In this document: piece after piece, positions 22,901-34,900 of the stretch
Layout: each line of letters starts with the position of its first letter
How positions within the stretch are numbered: the stretch's first letter is position 1
Assembly (NCBI RefSeq): GCF_037126465.1
Contig: NC_088205.1
Coordinates: 27,387,482 to 27,451,481, forward strand
Origin: Ornithodoros turicata
Lineage: Eukaryota > Arthropoda > Arachnida > Ixodida > Argasidae
Direction: 5' to 3'
DNA: 64,000 nucleotides
Program-made: the position numbers and the translations under genes
Notes under the pieces: model-generated
Databases searched by the model: none
Told to the model about the DNA's origin: nothing
What the model saw: the letters and a program-made list of their open reading frames with translations, nothing else

Positions 22901-25900
22901 ATCTGTGAAGAAAAACAAAGAAACAAAAATATCTTCAGTAAGCAACATCAGTGCAACATGTAATGACAAAAGCAAAAAGAAAACTCCCTTATTTCTTAAA
23001 GAGAGACCCACAGTGTCCGCAGTTCTTGGCAGATGAAAATTCTACAGGTGCATGTGGCCTTAATTTAATGGCCGATAATGCGCACCAACTGAAAATTAGG
23101 CTTTTGAATTACAAGTTTTATAAAATAATACGTATTATAGCTCAGTGAGTCTGCGCTTATGCTCAGACAACAATGAAGCGTCACACCGAGATGAATTGTC
23201 ACACAATAATAATTTGTGGCTGTTATGTTACAAGACAACCATCATAATGAGTAGAGCCCAGATTTTTAGGCACGAAAAAAACTTGTTTTAGGCGCCTACA
23301 AAAGGCGCGAAAAATCCCGATTTAGGCACTAAAAATGGCACTATAGGCACTATAAATTGTGACGTTTTTTCATATATGGCACTGAAACCGCAAAAAGAAA
23401 GTGAATAAATCCGTTTTTTCCGCAGGAACAATACTGTAAATGATGGTTATGACTGTTTTCATAATTTTTTGCTGCACGAAATGCAAAACATATTGATCCT
23501 ACTATGGTCAAAAGACAAGACTTCTAGCCATTGCCACCGGTTTCACGACACTTCTTTGAACGACTTGTCTCAGGCAGGATATACTGGCGATATTCGAGCA
23601 TTGGAAGCATTAGTGTGACGATAAAATTTTTTAGTCCTTAAACTTCTTAAGCTTTGCCTTCTGGATTTCGTTTTCAGCATTATCACGAGGGCCGCAATAG
23701 TATAAGGGATCAAATATGGGGGATCAATTCCTCTCACAGTGAACGCGGTGTCACGTGTCATCTTCGCTCGTGTACCTATGGCCCTGACAGCCCGCGAGGA
23801 AAGGAGCTTGCTAAGGTTGCCAAATTGTAGGGACTTGTACCTACCTTCATACGTCACGCCATCTCGTTGACAAAAAAGAAAATAAACAAAGCTTCGGGGC
23901 CCCTTCTAAATGTAAGCAGGCAATAACAACGCGTGTTCTAGATTGACAGAAAACAGTTATGAAACGTGCGTATACTTTTTAATAAGGACCCACGGGACAC
24001 CACAGTGCTGGAATGCAGAGAAAGAATGAGTAAGCTCTGTACCAGTAATCAATTTGTAATTTGTAACTTACATTCCAATAGCTTTATACTCGCTTCTTAT
24101 CAAATGATCGATGGTTTCAAAATGATGTGCGACGTCACCCATGTCAATTTCGCCTCGAGCACGTGTTTCGTCACCGCTTTAGGGGCATTATAGGCATTTT
24201 TTCGTGTTTAATCAGAGTTTTAGGCATCTACGCAAAAAAGGCACTAATGCCGGAATAGGCATTTATAGGCACAATCAAATCGATACAGGAGGTTCTCTAG
24301 CACCCAATTCATGCCCATGCATCGAAAAGGCACTATTAGAACCACACGAAAAAAATAGGCATTTGCCTAGGAATCCGGGCTCTAATAATGAGTGATGTCA
24401 CAGTTTATTGTGCCCTGAAATTTCAGCACAGGGCACATGGCATTTAACATCCGTCGTGGAAGAACTGTGTGCTCTCATTTGCACATGTACTGTGTTCTAT
24501 GAGCAATATCCAGTGAATAACGAGGAATGCTATTTAGCAGCAACTTTATTTTGGTGATGATGACTAGGGTGTTTCATCACCAGAAGCGATACTCTACCCC
24601 ATTCCAAAATTTGAACTTATACAACCTTTGTCATATTTCACTGCACACATCCAGAACGTCATAAAGGTAAATTAAACTGATGAAATCAATGTTGGAAAAT
24701 CTCTCTGGATGGGCAGACACTAAAAAAAGGTTTTGGGCTTATGTGCCATATCTATTCAAGAGATTTACTCTAGTGTTTTATGTGGGCATCCAACTGACAG
24801 AACACCATGACATTTCATCACCAAAATGCACCTAAAATCCACAACACCCAAGTAAGATGTTCTACCGTTCTTCTGTGACCACAGGCAAGCATTGACATAG
24901 AGGAATGTACACCCTTACAAGGAAGAAGATACTAAAGTTGTACAACCTACCTTTTGGGCACTTGGGGCAAACCCACTCCCGTCCCTCCCGTTCCCACATG
25001 CGGCCTTGTTGCCGTGTCACGCCCACACAGTGGCCATGGAACCAGTCTTCACAACGATCGCACTGGATCATGAATCTAAGGAAAAAACAAGAACCAATTA
25101 AGAGGGGATACGACCTCCGGCGGCCCCATGTATTCTCTATGGGCGAAACAATGCGATCTTTTGCAGCTAATACTGAACCGATTTGGACCAAAATGGCCTT
25201 GTTCGATAGATTTTAAAATTTCAAAAAATTCGCATTGGAGACATTTGCAATTTTTTTTGCAGAAGTTTTTAAAAACCTTACGAAAGCTGCAAAAAATTTA
25301 TAAGTTCGGTCTCTCGCTTTTGGAAGTTCGTAGCTCGTTTACTGTAGCACATATGTGAAATGTAATCAGTAGCATTTACGCGGAATTCTTTCTTGAATAT
25401 TTACGTGTCCATGTTATGTCTGTCCATGCCTCCGGTTGTTCACAATATTGAAAAAACTTAAGGTATGTACGGCTCCGTGAACTGCCCCGTCTTGCCATCG
25501 TACAGTAGCGCCACATTGCTGGTCAGAAGAGAACTTCATATCGTTCCGCGTAATGCAGTCACTGTTCTGGCACCCTATCCCAGAAGGGGTTTCCCCGGCA
25601 GCGGAAGCGCGAAATTGAGGTCGTGAAACCTGTCTGAAGAGATCCACGTTGAGTAGATCGTCGCAAAATAATGGGAAGGCCTTGAGTGAGAATAGGGAGA
25701 ATAGGCGGCATAGACCAGGAAAGCTTTGCTACACAGCCACACAATATTCGTCTCGCATCGCATGCACGTAAAAAGAACGGTAGGGTTAGGGGAGGTGAGG
25801 CACAGTGAGACCGAGTGGTGTTATCATTCGCTCTCCCGATGTGTTGACAGAAGACGGTTTTTTTTCCTTTTTTTATGAGGTAATATCAAACAGTCAAAGA

Positions 25901-28900
25901 CTGGATTATGGAAAGGCCGAAAAATAAGGAATTCCAAGAGGATGCCTGCGAAATAAATAATTTATGAATAAAACGTTGAAAAAGACTCCACGTAGAAATT
26001 CACTTTTTAACAGAACTTTTTCAAAAGAAGCTCTTTCTCTATCCACAGCTGTAAGATCAACCTCAGTACACGAGGGATGCTGCCAAAAAGTGGCATGCGC
26101 TGGACAAGGTCATACAAAGTTATTTTAAATGCATAAAAAGCATTTAGCACATTAATTCCCAATGCCTGTCCTGAGCACAGCGTTGTGGATCTACCTGATG
26201 TAGCAGATGTAACTTTTCGAATATATATTTTTCCTTTCTTGGTGGCCTCTGGCTTTCGATAGTTCAGTCTTCCCAGTTCTCGGGCTCGGGGTCCAATGAT
26301 GGGCGTAACAGGGGTGTCACATATTACACCCAAAAGAAGGGTGCTTATTGGGTATATCGACTCAAAAAATGGCAAGTTCTGAAAAGAAAAAGGCTTGCTC
26401 CCAAAATTCACGGAACACTATTTGCACTGATGTACTGCAACCTGCATTTGCAAGTCTGAGCGTCTTAGCTGCCTAGATTCTTGGGGACATGTTTACAAAA
26501 AGAAAGTGCCTGGTGGGTGATTGCCAGTGAATGACTTGTACTACCCACTCAATGAATTTTAGAGGAGATGGTGTCGCTCTATATATTTGGCAACCCGAAC
26601 GTGATTGTCGTCGTGTACAATAAACACTTGCAATAACACAGTCATCTCTACTTTTACTTTTCGTTTTCTGCCTAAGTGATCGAAAGTACGTTATCTAAAG
26701 GGAAGTTTGATGAAACGATTTATTCCCTGTATTAATTTTCAACAATTCTATCCTACTTACTTTGTAGAGCTCATTTTTTATCGCAGTTGGAATAACAATT
26801 TCCGTATCTTGGCTTCCTTACTTTTCGACCTTACGGTAATTCGGTTTTCTGGCTTTCCGGCCTGCTGATAGTTCGGTTTTCTGAATTCTCAGCCTTCTGA
26901 TCGTTCGATGTTTTAATTTTTCGGCCTTTTAAGTTTCGACCTCCTGATATCTTGTCTAGGTTTCGAAGGATACATGTATGTTGTAAGGGAACCGGAAAAA
27001 AAGTTCCCGGAAAAAATGTCCCCGGAAAAAATGTTCCCGGAAGAAATGTCCCCTGAAAAATATGTCCCCCGGAAAAAATGTCTCCTCGAGAAACATCCAC
27101 TCTTGGTACGCGTGGAATTTTTGCGAAATTCCCGGTTGCGATATTGCAGGTTTTCATGTCCTCCGGCTCAAAATAAATACTAAAATTCCTAACCACCTAC
27201 TAAGGGTTTTTACTTTGAAAGCTCGACTTACTTTCACTTGCGATTTCTCGTAGGGAATACACCGCAATAAATTTCACGTTCGTTGATACAACGTGACACA
27301 GGTTCGAATCCTGTCACCAGGTGTGCTCTCTGAGGTTTTCCCTGGGTTTTCCGTCGGACTTTCCTGATGAATGTCGGCTCACTTAGCCCTGAAGTCGGCC
27401 CAGGACGCATACTAACCCCCTGTCACCCTCCCTCCTGCTGTCCTCTGTCCACGCGGAATTGACGTTAAACGTGCCGATTGAGTGCGTCACCGTTCATAGT
27501 GCCGTTGGAATTCTTTTCATTTGCCAGTCCCCCAACTCTCTTTCTGCCAAGTGCCAACACAGAACACACTCGATTCTTTTGTAAAAAGTGATGAGTAATG
27601 TCATTAAAATTACAGCCCAAATGTAATTAAATTACATTACAAATTACTTAATGTCAAAAGTAATGCGTTACAATACAAATTACCATAAAAAGTAATTCAT
27701 TACTGTAATTTCATTACAATAATGCTATTACTACCCAGGTATGATCAAGTGTGCGTGTCCTGTATTCATACGCGCATCGTCGTCATCACTTTTAAGCTGG
27801 ATATTTCGAAATCCTAAGTTGTTATGTAATTGATAACAATACAAACATGAGGAAGAAACATCATAATAGCATGTTTCGCTGAAAAGAACATCGTGTCGCC
27901 CATACGGCTATCACTACTTTGATACGGAGCGTTACCTTCCTAAGCCTAACCATGATTTATTTTAACAGCGTTTATTTTGAGGACGTGTATTTTTAAACGG
28001 TTTATTTCAGAAAATGGATTTCGAAGGGTGGAATTTTAAGCGTGGATTTTTTAATGTTTTATTTTAAAAGATTTATTTCGGCGTACAGCCCTCTTGTGCA
28101 GAAGCGAGCAAAACTATTGCATGCCTGCGGGACCTTTTTTTCCGCCTTTTGCCAGTGGGACCCTTCTTTCCGGGACCCTTTCTTCCGGGACCGTTTTTTC
28201 CTACACCCAATAAATTTAGATTCACTTGCACACAGACGCAAGGTAAATACACTAAATCAGAATAGTCAGTTAAATACAAAATGCGTCCGCAAAATGTTCT
28301 AGTGTGAGAACTCGGCACCAAAGAAAAATCAGCAGGTGAATATAAATAAGCGAGGGCCAACGAAATATAACATTTGGACTCCGCGCTGCGTCCAGAAAGT
28401 CAGACAAGCTAAGATAGCATAACATTAAGAAGTCACCAGATGCAGTCCACAAAGGGACAAAAGGGAAGAATTGGCTTTCGTCGGGACCTCCTTCTTTCTT
28501 TGTAGCTGAGTTGACCTTGGCAACCCAAACATGACGTGAGATCCTTGCATCTCAATAGTCAAGGAGGTCACACGTGTTTTTGGGACTACACAATCCTGCG
28601 GAGGAGTGAGTTATTTGTACTAAGGGTAATGGTTACAGCTTCCTCCAGGCTGAGACCCGTATGTTCGTGTGGTGCCATCTACGAGCGGAAAAATCGTGAA
28701 TCGGAGATGCCGCCTCACTCGTATCCCCTCTTAAGAACAACCAAAGCTGATGCACTCACCAATTGTTCTTCAATTTCTTTGGTACTTATCTTCACTGATA
28801 AGTTTTGAGTGATACAAATGCTGTCGTACTTTTTAACCATACTACCTTGACCATAACATTTGAGCCCATATTGGAGAACAAGGTAGTTTCTTTGGTACAT

Positions 28901-31900
28901 GGTCTGGATAGGTTTTAGCACTAACCCATTGGAGATTGTAGCAAGAGCCATTTCACGTGTTAGTGACCCCTACTACTATGGAAATATTGAAGCCTTCATT
29001 TTTTGTTACTTGACTTTTAAGGAACATTGGGCTCTTAACAGTATAGTGGTGAGAAGACATTGAGTGTCACTTTTATGCAGCTAGCAGCTAGAGGCTCCAC
29101 AAACTGTATAAGGGGTTAATTTGGCTGTCTTTGTAGTTCATGAATTCAGATGGAGGCATGTTCGGGGATTATTTTGCGGGACTTGTACGTGTCAACTACG
29201 TTTGTACAATGGGACTCTCTTGTGCTGCAAGCCTGAGTCGTCGCTATGACAACAGGGCACGACAAACAGTATTTAGGTTACAAACAATGACCTACTATAT
29301 TGTGAAACCGATTCACTGCAATGAGGCAATTGAACATAGAGGAACACAACACAAGCCTCACAACAACCAGTTGCATACAACTTGGGCATCGTGAGGCTGT
29401 GTTCGCCCTTCTATGTTTAAATGCCTCATCTGCTACTGCGTTACATGAGAAAGATGCCTCCCGCCACTAGTGTGTTCGTCTGTGTGAATGTGGGAGTGAC
29501 TGGCAACAATCTAAGAGAGTGCATGTCCCCGTGACGCTGAAGAGAGGATAGCTAGCATAGTGTAACTGGTAGCATCTCTGATCAGAAATCGGAGGGTGCG
29601 TGTTCGAGTCTCACTGCTGGTGTCTTTCCTTCAACTGCCAGAACTCGATTGCCCCAATCGAGTCCCAAATCCCAAACGCCACGTGGGCATACGCGTCCTA
29701 CATTTCATTGCTCTGTGGCTGACAGAAAAGACCCTGTCGTGACGACTTCGTCGATCACTTGACGCGTAAATTGGAATCACAGCAATACCACCATTATGCG
29801 GCAAAGCAACAATCAGAGTTCCTTCGGAATCTAAAAGATTCTCTCCCTCCTCAAGAAGGTGTCATCCTAATAGATTTTGCCGAAAACTACAGTTTTATCG
29901 TACAGGACGCTCCGCAATCTTTCTATTGGGATCAAGGACATGCCACCATTCATCCGATGGTATTTTACAACTGCTTCTCTGGTGATATGAACTTGCGTCA
30001 CCGTACATTCGTTGTGCTTACGGCACGACAATGCTGCGGTCTATACTGTTCAGACAGAGCTCACACAAAGAATAAGAGCAGACTATCCCCATGTAACTAA
30101 ACTTCACTACTTCACTGATGGCGCAGGTTTGCGATACAAAAACGAAAAATGTTTTGTCAACCTCTGTCACCACTACTCGGATTTAGAGCACAAGTTCACC
30201 ATGGCACTTCTACAGGGTGTCCCAGAAAACGTGTCATTGAATTATAATAAAAAAACTACGCCACCTAGAATCATGCGATGAATGGCATTTGTTCTCATTA
30301 GGTTTTTGCCACCTTCTAAGGTTAATGTCATGCACCCCTAGTTTAAGTATGTAAATATTTGCGAACTGAACTCGGAAATTTGCCAAGTAAAGGTCACTTT
30401 TTTACCCCACCAATATGAAGAGCGTGCCAAATTCACTCAAATTCATGATAATTGACAGTGATATTCACGAGCTATCCCATTGGAAAAAATAGCCGAATAT
30501 CATGCGTTTCGGAGCACCGGACCATAACGCACGATGACTTTTTGAGCGCAATCGCTCGCAGTCCGACGAAAGGAGGTTCCGAAGCCAGCCCACAGAGTGA
30601 TAGTAGAAAAAGTAACAGTTCCTAAAATTGGAAGAGGGAAAGCATTATCCCAGCGAAAGTCAGACGCGATAAGCCATGCCTGCGTTATCTCTTTCTGCGA
30701 TGCCGGGGTGGGCTGGGTTTCCAACCTCCTTTCGTCGGACTGACAAAGATTGCGCTGAAAAATTCATCGTGCGCTATACTGTGCGACCTCCGTATAGCAT
30801 GATGTTCGGCTATTTTTTCTGGTGGGATAGCTCCTGAATATCCCTGCCAATTATCATTAAGTTGAGTAAATAAGACACGCTCTTCACATTGGCAGAGTAA
30901 AAAAGTGACCTTTACTTGGCAAATTTTCGACTTAGGCTCGCAAAAATTTACATAATTAAACTTACGTTACACTACATTCACATCATGAGGTGGCAAAAAC
31001 CCAGCAAGAACAAATGCCATTGACCGCATGACTCTAGGTGGTGTAGTTTTTTTATTATAATTCAATCACACGTTTTTTGGGACATCCTGTGTACGACCTT
31101 GCATTGGGAAGGGCCGTGCGATGGAGCTGAGACTCAAGTCAGTATTCAGAGGCCCTTAGATGGTCACATACTGAGACCCTTGGATCTGTACAGCTGGGCA
31201 GAGGCAAATCTCAACGCCATTACATCGATCTGGGTGCCGGTGGAACAGGTAGTGCGGCAGCAAGGGGCGCTGAAGACCCGCTACGACAGCGCCAAAAAAG
31301 GCTGTGCATGAAACAAGGAGGTATCACTGCTTCGAACCCGTTAACCGCTCTGAAATCACCGTGAAGACAACATCCATTCCCAACAACATCAGGTATTCCG
31401 TGTGTTCAAAGAATAGCCAGAAACACGGAGACGACTACTGGACGTAATCTTGAGTGCCTTCACCGTGCTAGTATGCTGAGCACGACCATTCATTTGTGTT
31501 ACAAACGTTTGGTTTTCGTACAACTCATTTGAAAATGATTAGAAAGGTGTTATTAAAAATGTTTTCATGCGGCTTTGCGTTTCGGTCACATTTGTAAGGC
31601 AAAGTGCATCAATCTCTCTTTGCTGTACTGGTGGAGACAGTTTCCTTTCCTGTCGCGACATTGGTAGTAAGTTTGCATGCACTACACCGGTCCCCACAAG
31701 TCCAAATTATCGTTTTTTGCCATTGTGCGAAAAGCAGCAGCGTATTTGAGCTGTCGCATTGCAGCGTGCCTGGTCGGTGATGCTCACCAACACTCTCCCT
31801 CCACCGGAGAGTGTGTGCGCCTCCGCGTAGTATGTTCAGCGAAAAATATATTTTCTCACACTCTCTTTAGTTTTTTTATATGTTTTGGCTGAGGGCTTCC

Positions 31901-34900
31901 TTTACCCAATGTATACCATATGACTGTTCCATGACGACAGCTTCCTTTTCAAACTCGGCCGTAAAAACATCAAACTTTTTCGAAAATCGCCAAGTTTAAG
32001 GTATACCATGGCAAAAACTACAGCATTGACGGCTTTGAAAACCAGCTGGCTTGTAGAATGGGTCCTCATGAACAGCCACAAAGTTTTCAAGAATTGCAGC
32101 AGTTACGTGAAGTATATTTAAAAAATTGCAAAGTTGCAAGAAAAAGCGCTGATAGCCGGGGCGTTTTAGGGCACTAAAAGTTGAAAGTTCCCAAAAATTG
32201 CTTCTTCAGCACGTTTTCCGAGCCCAGTCCTCTGTTTCAGCTCCATAATTATGCGTGTAACGTGAGCGATGCACCCGTCCGATTATTTCAAACATACTAC
32301 GGTTTTCATGCTTACCGAAAACTTTGACCCCGTGTAAAATGACAGGGGCTCAACATTCCCAAGTAAAACTTTGGGAAATGTCTATTCATACCATAGGGTA
32401 TCCACGATAATTTTTTGGTCCAGAAGTGTGGGGGGTCATGCAGGACCTTTGGATCATTTGGCGTGGAATGACCCATTAAACAACAACGGCCTACCTGTGT
32501 GGCTCTGCAGCACAGCCTGGTTTAGAAAATTGTCACAATTTTGTAAAGCAGGCTTCACCTCACGCAGGAAAGCATCAGGCGACGCCCACTTTCAGGGTGG
32601 TGTCGTTCATATTTGGGGAATAACTGAATATTAGGAAAATCAAATATTGAATATTTGATTAATGAATCGAATACTTCCAGTAACTGATATTCGATTCCAA
32701 TTTGAGAACTCGAATATTTGCGCGTCCCCAGTAGCAAGCGATAATGTACGTATAACAAAGCACTTTATAAGTAGAGCCTGAAGTTTCAGGGTTTTACCCG
32801 ATTCTTCCCCAAATTTGCACACCGAATTGAAGGTTAACGCTTTAGGGTGAAACCCGATTTTTACCCGGCAAATTACCCTCACTGGGATCTCTGTAGGAAT
32901 GCACAAACTTACTTATTTGGCAGCAAATGCAGTTCCATCACCGTTTGTACCAAACCACTACACTTAGTTTGAGTAACTGAGCCCGATTTCTCCTCGAATT
33001 TGGCATACTGGAAGTTTTTTCACCCGAATTCGCACGAATTTAGTGCACATATTTATTTACCTGATTCCCCCCCCCCCCGTCGAATTTAGAAAAAAATATT
33101 TCCCTAAAACTTCAGGCTCTATTTATAAGCCAGTTGTGAGTGTTGGTTATGTAACGATTTCACTAGGATGCATTTTGCGTTCAAACCGTTTGCAGGGAAT
33201 GGCAAAGGAGCTGCCTCTTTGTCTGCCCAAGTTCCACATGTGAGAAAGGACATCTACAGCACTCAATGACATACAGCACACACATGAAAAGAAAGACGAG
33301 GCTCACTTGTCATTGTGTGGTTGCCTGCATATGCACCAGAGCCTCTCTGGATCATCTTCGGATGACCAGTCTGTGTCATCAGGGTCCTCATCTTCGTCAA
33401 TGTCCTCGTCGTCTACTCTCCGTCCCATTTCTGGATGGATCAAAATCGTGGCACATGTACATTCCTTCTCCACAGGCATCAAATGCTGTGTGGTCTACCT
33501 TCAACCACGCTCAAGAGTGCACTAAGAGACCTTATGATTAGCCAAAATTTAAAAACTTCACCTACACTTACTTAAGTTTTTCACATAAAAAACGAAAAAA
33601 GTTTTAGCTCCTTTTAGCTTAGTTTATGTATTTGCAAATTTGTAGCACTTAAGGAAACTCAAATTTAAACCCAGAATCACGGGGCACTTTGGTCCAGAGC
33701 AATTTACGCTGTAGCATGCAAACATAGTTGCAACTGCAGAGTGAGGCAAGCGAGAACCTTGTTGGCATCGTTACTAAAAGCAGAAGCTAGGTCATAGGTA
33801 TTGTACCATGTCTTACCAAACATGATACTTGTAGCTTCTACGGTACCCGTTAACCTACTTACCATAAAGCATAAGACAGAAGAACTGGAAGAGTACTCAC
33901 TTGCAGACTGGATGTCTGAGTCACCTGAATGCTCATGTATAGCCAATGTAACATTGCTAAGGGCTAACTGAAAAGCTGCGCTGTGTCCCTCATGGAGAGC
34001 GTAAGACCGGTGCTTTTATTGAAACCCCAAAAAAGGCAGATGGTACTGCAAGCTAGGGAACCATAAGACTGAGAAGCCTTAATCACGGTAGCAAAAGGAG
34101 AAATGGATGGTCACGACATAACTTGCACCACACGCGTAGACCACTGAGCTGTTGGCATTTAGAGACAGCGAAGAGATCTGCTCCAACGTCATACCTTTAT
34201 TGCAGAAGCAGACACAATAACTAAGTTTCTTTTTGTAAAGCATTGTCCTGCTAGTGTCACCCACCTCGTGGAAAACAACAACCCTACGAGCGCTAAATGA
34301 AAAGGCACAACAGTCCACGAACTGCATGATCTCACCTTTCTTGCGCATCATTGCCCTCTTGAACTTTTCTTTGCTCTGCCTTAGCGGCCGCTCTGACAGT
34401 ATCGGTAACTGTACTGGGTCGAGTTTTGGCTTCTTTGGTTTCTCAACCTCCGTGGGCTTCTTCAGCAAGGCCTGTTCGATTCGCTCTACTTGTGAACCAG
34501 TTTTGCCCACCTTAGGAATCATTTTGGAGATTTTCTGCAACATCCCTTTTGGTAGTTGCTTCGCTACACTCTTTTCCCCTAGTTTAGCCTTTTCCATACT
34601 AGCTCCCTCGGGCTTCAATGTGTCGGTCTTGACACCCGGTGGCCTCATCGCGTTCGGTTTTTTGACAATCTGCTTAGCCCTGTCCATCTTGATTACATTC
34701 TGTTTAACTCCCTCGGACTTAATCCCAACCGTCTTAACCACGTCCATCTTTGCTGCAGGTGCCTTCCCCGGTTCTGGCTTGAGTCCAGTCGTAGGTTTCG
34801 CGCCGTCCACAGACTTTTTCCGCTCTAGTTTCGACTCATGCCTGACTGGCATTGTTACGGGTTGTTTCTTTGGTATGTTGGGTGCGCCCTCTGAGGTGTT

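Larger units (their letters stand above)
25102..28730. mobile_element. TTAA-flanked (piggyBac-like) composite element, 3.6 kb
   Basis: Ends GAGGGGATACGACCTCCGGC and the inverted GCCGCCTCACTCGTATCCCC, with TTAA at 25098-25101 and 28731-28734. It lies in intron 7 with its left end only about 22 bp from exon 8's acceptor. Inside are a tandem-repeat patch (26985-27085), a tRNA-derived SINE (about 27285-27500), an AT-rich repeat (27587-27730) and an unassigned 134-codon minus ORF (26007-26411). No piggyBac transposase was recognised, so the class rests on TTAA and TIRs. Confidence 0.7.

Noticed and set aside
26985..27085. CRISPR-like array
   Set aside because: Units are imperfect, contiguous and without unique spacers, in a eukaryotic transposon; it is an ordinary tandem repeat.
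29551..29621. Functional tRNA gene
   Set aside because: The T stem has two mismatches and base 33 is C, and SINE-like sequence follows; I keep it only as a tRNA-like remnant.
33299..33541. Plus-strand ORFs over the PHD exon
   Set aside because: They run antisense to exon 7, which has clean splice sites and the zinc-ligand motif on the minus strand.
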